DNA from: Magnolia sinica
Lineage: Eukaryota > Streptophyta > Magnoliopsida > Magnoliales > Magnoliaceae
Length of the DNA stretch: 64,000 bases
Assembly: GCF_029962835.1 (NCBI RefSeq)
Contig: NC_080583.1
Span: forward strand, 71,409,158-71,473,157
Direction: 5' to 3'
Every line of letters begins with the position of its first letter. Position 1 is the first letter of the stretch. A model generated the notes under the pieces. It made no database searches, had not been told where the DNA came from, and saw nothing but the letters and a program-made list of their open reading frames with translations. Position numbers and translations under genes: made by a program. Shown here one piece after another: positions 57,501 to 64,000 of this stretch.

Positions 57501-59068
57501 GCATGGAAATCAGTTGGAAGGTACTGATTACATAAATGCATTTCCTTCTGTTCAAAGCGGGAGCTGGAGTGCTCTTATGCAATCAGCTGTAGCAGAAGCT
57601 TCTAGCAATGATACTGGGCTACAGGATGAGTGGAGTGGCTTGAGTTTTCAGAAAACAGAACTTTCCTCTGGGAGTCATCCGACAACAATAAATGACACTG
57701 GGAAGCAGCCAACTTGGGTTGATAACAACTTGCAGACAGCCTCTGTAACTGCAAGACCCTTTCCTCTGTTTGATGATGCAAATATGAGTCCCAGCAGTCA
57801 CAGTGTCCCCGGTCTTCAGCAACCAACTACAAAATTTGCATTTGACCAGAGTGAAACAGCAAGGACTGATGCCTCCCATGAATCCCTTCAGCATTCACCC
57901 AAAGAAGCTGGTCATTGGTTAGATCAGAATCCACAACAAAAGCCAGTTTCTGAGGGCAGTCTCCAAGTTCAAACATCTATGCATCTGGAGAACTCTTCGG
58001 AAGTTGCTTGGGGAAGTCGGATGTATGAGCAGTCACGTCGCTCTGCACATTCCGAAGACATGGAGTTAAATGCACCAAACGTTCAGGGTTCCTGGGCTCA
58101 TCAGCAGAGGATGTTGTCATATAATATTAGTAGCCAGCCTTGCAACAAACCTAACAGTCGTGATATCAATGAGTCAGTCTCACGAAGTGGGGATGCTACC
58201 CTGAAAATCAGTCACAGTGAAAACACCACACATCATGCTCAGAACAATGATGGGAAGAGAGCCATGCATTTGAAAAGAGATGATGACAGTGGTATGTGGA
58301 AGGCCGATGATAATCTAGTGAATATTTCCCTCCCTAATTCTGCTGGTGGGCTAGGAGTAAAATCTGGAACAGCTAGCCCACGGGTGAATACAGAAGACCG
58401 TTATATGAATAATTTTAGTGTGCTCCAAAATTCAAGCTCAGCAAAGATCAATGATGACATTAATCAACAGGCCTTAAATTCCCGTCAGCTGGAATATGGG
58501 AAGCATGCTTTCATCGATTCTTCTGTGAACTATAGAGGACAAGAGAATGCTGGAAATTATCATCCCCAGCCAGGCAAGGGCCTACAGATTCTGGAGTCAT
58601 CCATGAATAATTCTGGCACATATGACAAGCAGCAGGCAAATTCCTTACAGAAAGAGATCTCTAGCACTAGTTATGTTTCTGGTCGTTCTCATCCTGGTCA
58701 GCAAACTGTTGGTGGAGATGGCATGAGAGAGACTGGCTGGTTAGGTACAAGTGATTCCCGTCCTTTGGTTGGTGCCAACCAAAAGCCTGCTGGTCAGGCT
58801 AGTCGAAAAACATCTGGGGCTCGCAGATTTCAGTTTCATCCAATGGGGAATTTGGGGGCCGATGTGGAGCCTGCAGACACGACAAAGCATGTGACACACA
58901 CACAGGGCCCTTATCAGCCGATTGCTCAAGGGACGCAAAGTCAAGAGCAAGGATATTTTGGGGAACCGAAGTTTGTGGGTCATGTTGTTTCGAATGATGA
59001 TCCCACTATGGAAAAGGTGAATGTTGTACTTCATGCATGCTGTTAACAAGTTTTTCCTTTATACACCC

Positions 59069-59123
<55 letters not shown>

Positions 59124-62100
59124 CGAAGTCTCTTTTATCTATTCCTTCCTTTACAGGGTCATTTACCAGATTCCCAAAGTAATGCAAAAGAAACGGAGGA
59201 GGTGCTATCCAGAGGAGTTAATCCTGGCTATGGGTCTGCTATGTCTACTTCCTTTGATGGATCCTCAAACAAAGGGACTGTTCAGACAAGGTAGCGAATA
59301 ACATGAGGCTTTACTATTAAAAAAGTTTACCCCTAAAGTGTAATTTTATAGTAATTAGTCTCAGTAATTCTTCTGAGCATCTCTATTAATTGTATTCATT
59401 TGGCATGAACATTGAAAATGGACACTTACAGTCAAAATATGCTCGAGCTTCTTCACAAAGTGGACCAGTCAAAGGAGAATGACACTGCAACACACTTTGC
59501 CTCTTCTGGCCATTATTCATCAGGAATGCCTGAAGCATTTGCTTCTGATGCATCAGCGGCTCGGCTACAGAACAATCAATCTTCTGCCTCTCAAGGTTTT
59601 GGTTTAAGATTGGCACCTCCATCTCAGCTGCTACCAATTTCCAACCATGCTTTGTCCTCTCAAGCCTCCTCTCAAACAGTTAATGATCTTAATTCAAGGC
59701 ACGTTGATCCAGAGGTACGCAACATGGGTCAGATGTAGTTTGCTCTCAAAGCTTTTGTGTGGTCTCTGCCTCCTGTTTCTGGATTATCTAAAGGAGAACA
59801 TTATTCAATTATTTCAGGAAAGACAGGAAATTAAACCTCAATGTTTTTCTCTGCAGGGTAACTCCTCAGCAGCAGATAAATCTGGTCTGCCTGCTCCAGC
59901 AGTTCAGCTACCACAACAACACATCTCCAACCAGTCCAATCTTTCATTTATGAGTAAGGATGATCAAAAGGCAAACAGTGAACCTGGTTCTCGCTTAAGA
60001 CAGGTGTGTGAATCTCAAGGTGAAGTTGAGGCAGATCAATCTTCTCGGGCATCTTCACGTGGTGCCGCTAGCAGGATTCCACCTTTCAATCTTTCTGCTC
60101 CTTCAGAAGCTCATGTACCTGCTGCTTCTATGCGTGATGCTGGTCATTCACAGCCTTCCTACTTGAAGGCTTCAGGCCAACAGTTCCTTGCTTCCCAAAC
60201 TCCTGTTACAGCAGGTATTTCTCAACAGGGTGCCTTCTCAACAGTGATGCACAATGTTTGGACCAACATACCAGCTCAACAGCGTTTATCTGGTGGCCCA
60301 TCAACTAAGGTTCCATCCAATTCATTTCAGCCCATCTACCCATCACCTAGAAGTTTGGAAACAACTTCATGGGCCTCGCAGAAGGCAGATGATCAAAATA
60401 TGAAGAAAGGAGGAAATGGTCCATTTGACTTGGCTTCATCTTCTGTAAATTCACAGCAGTTACCCCATGGGGAGGAGCAACCATGTAAAGATAGCTCCTT
60501 GCAAGAGAGGGCTGATCAGGCACAACAGACAGCTGGTGCATCCCAAGGGCAAGAATCTATGTCAAAGCATCTTTCAGATGGAAATTCTGTTGCCTCTAGC
60601 TCACCAACGGTTCATTCACATCAGCAAGAACTTGGAAGAGGAAAGATCACCCAGGAACCATCCCAAAGAGAGCATCTCTCCCTTCAGAAAACGGTTGCTT
60701 CCAACCAGAGTATTGAAGCCTTTGGGCGTACTTTGAAACCATCTGATTTTCCACATCAAAATTATTCCCTATTGCACCAAATGCAGGCTATGAAGGGTGC
60801 AGAGACTGATCCGAGTAGAAAGGGTGTGAAGAGGCCAAGAGCAGATTTTGGTTCTGATGCTGAACAGACAGTTGCTAAGACCAGTCAGCGTTCTGTATAT
60901 GGATACAGTAAATATGTCAGAGATCCAGCAGAAAATGAACTGAATGCAGCACCCCAAAGATCCTTTCCTTCATCAGATTCTAAAATGCTATGCTTTTCTT
61001 CGGAGGGAAAAGATCTAAATGCAAATTCGTCCTCTCAACTTCATGTTGGAGATGTTCCTTCTCAGGATATGGCCATGTTTGGAGGGAACAATCAAAATCA
61101 TTCCAGTCATACTATGCATCCTGGTACAATATCTACACCTCTTAGAGGAGCTGAGCGACCCCAGATTAATCCACAGATGGCACCATCCTGGTTTGAGCGG
61201 TATGGGACTTATAAGAATGGGCAGATCCCAGGAATGTCCGATGGAATGGACAATTCAAGGAGGCCTGCAAAAGCTGCTGCTCAGCAGTTCTTTTTTGGAA
61301 AGGCTTCTGATAGCTTGCATGCCAATACTGCAACAGAGCAAGAAACTGCTGTTGATGCCAGTCAGGTTGCTGGTGTCTGGCAAAGTCCAGCAAACTTAGC
61401 AGCAGCGAATGAGCACTTGTCTTCCCCCCACTCTTTGCCTCCAGTTGTTCTTAATCAGACTTTGGCTGTTGTGAGGCCAAAGAAGCGTATAAGTGTGGCA
61501 TTAGAGCTACCATGGCACAAAGAAGTCACAGAAGGCTCTGAGAGGCTTCAAAATATCAGGTGCTGATGCTTCCTAATAATTACAATGCTTGAAGAGACTT
61601 TTCAGAAACATTGCTTGCTTTTACATCTTTTTTTTTTTTTTTGTACATTTCCAAATATTTATAATGTAATTTTCAAAAAAGAAAACCTCTGGCATGCATG
61701 TGTATAGGGGCAGAGTATGATAATAGATACTCTGACACTCAAGTTGTAGATGTGGCATACATTATCTCAAATTAAACTGACCACAGGGAATCCTTCGTCG
61801 CTAAGTCATGGTCCCAAAATCAGATTGGCTGAACAATCCTAACTTCTGATTTGTCGACACTTTTTTGTTGACATAGGACCATTGATTTTTATTTTTCATT
61901 TTCAACCCTTGAATAAATGCTGCCCACCAACCCGGTATTCAGGTAATCAAATGTGTAATTTTACTTCATGAAACATCTGAACTGTGTCAATTTGGACAGT
62001 TTAATTTGAATTACTTGTATGCCACGTACAATTACTAGGTGCCTGCGTATCATGCATTGCACAGTGCCAGAGTGTCAATGTTTTTGTCTAATTACAGATA

Positions 62101-63047
62101 CCTGCTCAGTAATACTAGATGTCACATGGTTAAGAGTATCCAATCATTGTGATTTTTTATTCATCTCCATTTAGAACCTTGTGGAGTTGTTTGGATCATC
62201 ATATATTTATACTACATATACATTATGAGCGTGTGAGGATGAAAATCATGAAATTTCATCCACCCTGATGTTCTGGATCTCCTTCCTGCATGTGGGGCGG
62301 TGTCATGGTGTGTGGATCAGTATATTATTTCAAGTTTGTTAAATGAAATTCCTGGCTAGGTGGTTGATTGCTGTGGGTCTATTAATGCTTAAACTGTTTT
62401 TATTTACAGCATGGCAGAACTGGATTGGGCACAGGCTGCAAATCGGCGGATTGAGAAGGTATGCTTGTGGCTGAACGGTGATATTGTGTACCTATTTTTC
62501 ATCCATTTTTTCTCCTAGATCTAGGATCTGGCGAAAATTTCATTGGTTGCATTTCCAATTAAAGGTGGAAGATGACTCCGAAATGATGGAAGATGGACCA
62601 TCAATGCCTCGACCACGAATAAGGCTTATTTTAACAACACAGCTGATGCAGCAACTTCTTCGCTCATTACCGCCAGAAATTCTCCGCGCGGATGCCACTG
62701 CAGAATATGACAGTGTGACATACTTCGCTGCTAAATTAGCACTAGGAGATGCATGCAGCCTGATCTCTTACTCTCAAAGTGATTCTCATGTGCACCCTAA
62801 CAACAGAAACATGTAAGGAATTCCCTTTCTGTTGCAGTTATGAATATGAACGTTATTGTACTGCTTATGATTGGAGACTACTGTTTTGATCCATATGCTC
62901 ACCTCTAATGTTGATAAATATATTTTTTAACTTGTCCAGTATAACTGAAAAGCTGAAGGCTTCTGAGAGTGTAGAAGATCAATTTCTATCGAAAGTTGTG
63001 GAAGACTTCATTGGGAGAGCAAGGAAGCTGGAGGATGATCTGCTGAG
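54543..63047 (+). CDS. Large plant-specific low-complexity protein ('dentin sialophosphoprotein-like' family), 3' end beyond window
   Basis: Coding exons: 54543-54735, 56165-59016, 59157-59290, 59432-59714, 59857-61559, 62410-62458, 62565-62812, 62940-63047. All junctions are GT..AG and keep frame, giving 1857 codons so far. The start MPGNEVADKVHNFFEQD is the characteristic N-terminus of this family as I remember it, and the ATG opens 12 bases into an exon. Visible features: Gln-rich helix (aa ~176-230); NMLELLHKVDQ (~1062); basic KGVKRPR (~1475) and RPKKR (~1694), possible nuclear signals; SWFERYGTYKNGQ (~1598); a conserved block RIRLILTTQLMQQLL...FAAKLALGDACSLI (~1755-1810); and a charged helix VEDFIGRARKLEDDLLR at the end. 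No enzyme domain, signal peptide or membrane segment. Molecular function is unknown and a nuclear location is inference. The expected final ~80-100 residues are not recognisable in the window. Confidence 0.85.
55020..55790 (-). pseudogene. Antisense L1-type LINE C-terminal remnant
   Basis: On the minus strand, 55600-55460 reads 'GRGRTKRTWMEVVRKDLMIH' followed by 'ALDRVEWTRMIH', the conserved tail of plant LINE ORF2. It is preceded (55790-55620) by degraded RT-tail sequence. The expected downstream text resumes at 55080-55020, on the far side of a MITE. It is old and broken. Confidence 0.7.
55081..55457. mobile_element. Tourist-like MITE (377 bp) with TAA target duplication
   Basis: The TIRs GGGCTTGTTTGTTTCACTAA and (reverse complement of the right end) GGGTCAGTCTGTTTCGCCAA match at most positions. 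TAA flanks both sides (55078-55080, 55458-55460). Size, TIR and TWA-type target fit PIF/Harbinger-derived MITEs. It interrupts the antisense L1 remnant, so it is younger than that. No coding capacity. Confidence 0.8.
59075..59119 (+). repeat. (CT)n microsatellite in intron 3
   Basis: About 45 bp of CT repeats within a 140-bp intron (59017-59156), ending 37 bp before the acceptor TTTACAG. It probably serves as, or extends, the polypyrimidine tract. Confidence 0.9.
59818..59856 (+). other. Alternative in-frame 5' extension of coding exon 5
   Basis: Two acceptors precede the exon beginning at 59857: 'TTTTTCTCTGCAG' at 59856 and 'CAATTATTTCAG' at 59817. Use of the upstream one would add exactly 39 nt (13 codons, starting ERQEIKPQ) without a stop or frameshift. 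The downstream site has the better pyrimidine tract and is taken as primary. Confidence 0.5.
61560..62409 (+). other. Intron between the sixth-last and final visible exons (850 bp)
   Basis: The donor CAG/GTGCTG is at 61560 and the acceptor 'TTTATTTACAG' ends at 62409. It splits an AG/C Ser codon. It contains a T16 tract (61627-61642) and otherwise unremarkable AT-rich sequence with no TE recognised. Confidence 0.75.
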
Positions 63048-63311
63048 GTATGAGTTAGGTTCACTGGATTCCTTTCATGGAAAATCTCAACCTATTGTTC
63101 TCTGATGCTTTTGCAGATTCCAGCAGTCGCTAATCACACTAGTGCCCATTTTTTTTTTAAAAAAATATGAGTTGTCTACTTGCCTGGTGTGTCTGGTTTT
63201 GTTGATTTGTGATTCTGCTATTGCTCCTGAGCTGTCAATGGTGATATGCGAGTAGTCTATGTGTGTGCGTGTGTGTGCACTTGTGTGTGAACGTGCAAGG
63301 TTACCTGGATT

Positions 63312-63738
63312 TTATTTTTTTGAAAGATGAAGATTTTATTAGGGCTAAAGGCCAAAGACAGAAAACCAAAACAACAAGAAAACAAAGAACCCTACAATCA
63401 GGGAACCCAATCCCTTATTATACAATTCCAACCTTTTATGCACCTCCTCAAGGGAAGACCTAACATTACGAAAGTAGCGGTTATTCTTTTCTAACCAATC
63501 TGACTAAACAACCCTCCATCTTGGGTTCCTCAGAAAGCCTCCCCCTCTGACGTGCTAAGTTCGATATATTATAGAGAGTCAATCAAACGAGGCATCACCC
63601 ATAACACATTGGCCAATCGAAGAATTCCCAGCCAGATGATGGTGGAGAAGGAACATTGAACGAACAAGAGGTCGACCGACTCCTCTACACTCAAACAAAG
63701 GGGGCATGCATTAGGAATGCAAAGCCCTCTTTTTTACG
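63312..63738 (-). mobile_element. Antisense 5'-truncated L1-type LINE insertion
   Basis: The minus strand starts inside the zf-RVT region: CPLCLSVEESVDLLFVQCSF (about 63705-63650), 'IIWLGILRLANVLW', then a second-frame 'WLEKNNRYFRNVRSSLEEVH' block. It ends in a poly(A) whose complement is T-rich sequence at 63311-63320. The flanking 14-mers AGGTTACCTGGATT (63298-63311) and AGGTTATCTGGATT (63739-63752) differ at one base. It lies in the last intron in the window, opposite to the gene. Confidence 0.85.
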
Positions 63739-63784
63739 AGGTTATCTGGATTGCGGGTTGCTTTAGCACATTGTATGAGTACAT

Positions 63785-63905
63785 GGCAATGTTTTAAATA
63801 TCGACGATATCGGCTGATATATCCCACGATATTTCTTGTATCCCACCAGTGCGATACGAAACACACGAGTAGTGGGATATATCCCACATGTTTGATCCAG
63901 TGAAC
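63785..63905. repeat. 'ATATCGxCGATATCGGC' repeat fragment
   Basis: 'AAATATCGACGATATCGGC', 'ATATATCCCACGATATTTC' and 'GTGGGATATATCCCAC' palindromic motifs are related to the repeat at 49440-49670. The rest of the window to 64000 is AT-rich with nothing else recognised. Confidence 0.4.
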
Positions 63906-64000
63906 ATTTTTTATTTTCGAATCTTTTTTTTTTCCTTTCCGTAAATCATATTAAATCAATGTCAAATTGTTACAAATCCATGTTTTTTCATGTTTTGCAT

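Noticed and set aside
59647..59817. ATG at 59647 as start of a separate 639-codon gene
   Set aside because: It begins in another frame of the previous exon and runs through an intron. The real frame enters by splicing at 59857.
63117..63245. Sequence after TTTTGCAG (63116) as the final coding exon
   Set aside because: The acceptor is plausible and gives an open stretch, but the residues show no resemblance to the expected C-terminus and run through a poly(T)/poly(A) tract.
1..64000. CRISPR arrays, rRNA or tRNA genes, microRNA hairpins
   Set aside because: No regularly spaced repeats with unique spacers, no rRNA or tRNA signature seen. Hairpin-capable MITEs are abundant, but I cannot identify a miRNA among them by eye.

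Overview
This is nuclear DNA from a flowering plant. The evidence is: interrupted coding sequence with GT..AG introns and U/CT-rich 3' splice regions; plant-type Ty1/copia, Ty3/gypsy, L1, hAT, Mutator-like and Tourist-like elements; and one protein-coding gene of a plant-specific family. The abundant 'GGGCCCACCATGATGTATGTG...ATCCACACCGTCCATCC' repeat, present in many copies, reminds me of magnoliid genomes. That placement is recollection, not proof. I see no bacterial-type operon, CRISPR array, rRNA or tRNA gene.

Layout. 1-6.3 kb: antisense remnants of an endogenous pararetrovirus and of a Ty1/copia element. The copia coding region is split by a 4.5-kb solo LTR (LTR A, 1187-5696) that keeps a perfect 5-bp target duplication. 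7.3-13.8 kb: a rearranged Ty3/gypsy (Tekay/Del-like) element with two gag copies in opposite orientation, two tRNA-Met primer sites and a 3.6-kb LTR (B). 13.9-21.7 kb: a hAT-type MITE, then a dense cluster of about nine Mutator-like MITEs that share a core but differ in their outer termini. 21.7-35.97 kb: LTR-derived sequence, a second antisense copia pseudogene (32.7-34.4 kb) and a shortened LTR (C). 36.0-39.5 kb: a hAT element with terminal repeats that carries only BED zinc fingers. 39.5-45 kb: AT-rich DNA with no gene I recognise.

45.5-64 kb holds the one convincing host gene, on the plus strand. A probable non-coding first exon ends at 45909. It is followed by an 8.6-kb transposon-filled intron, and then by eight coding exons from the ATG at 54543 to a splice donor at 63047, giving 1857 codons so far. 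The last coding exon is not visible and probably lies beyond the window. The protein is a large, low-complexity, Ser/Gln/Asn-rich plant protein of the type often labelled 'dentin sialophosphoprotein-like'; its biochemical function is unknown. Its introns contain two 5'-truncated L1 insertions with target duplications, a Tourist-like MITE inside an older L1 remnant, and other repeats.

Nothing here amounts to a demonstrated new biological system. The most unusual structures are the head-to-head gag rearrangement, the modular MITE family with exchangeable ends, the BED-finger-only hAT element, and an in-frame tandem splice acceptor in the host gene. Boundaries without a stated target duplication are approximate.
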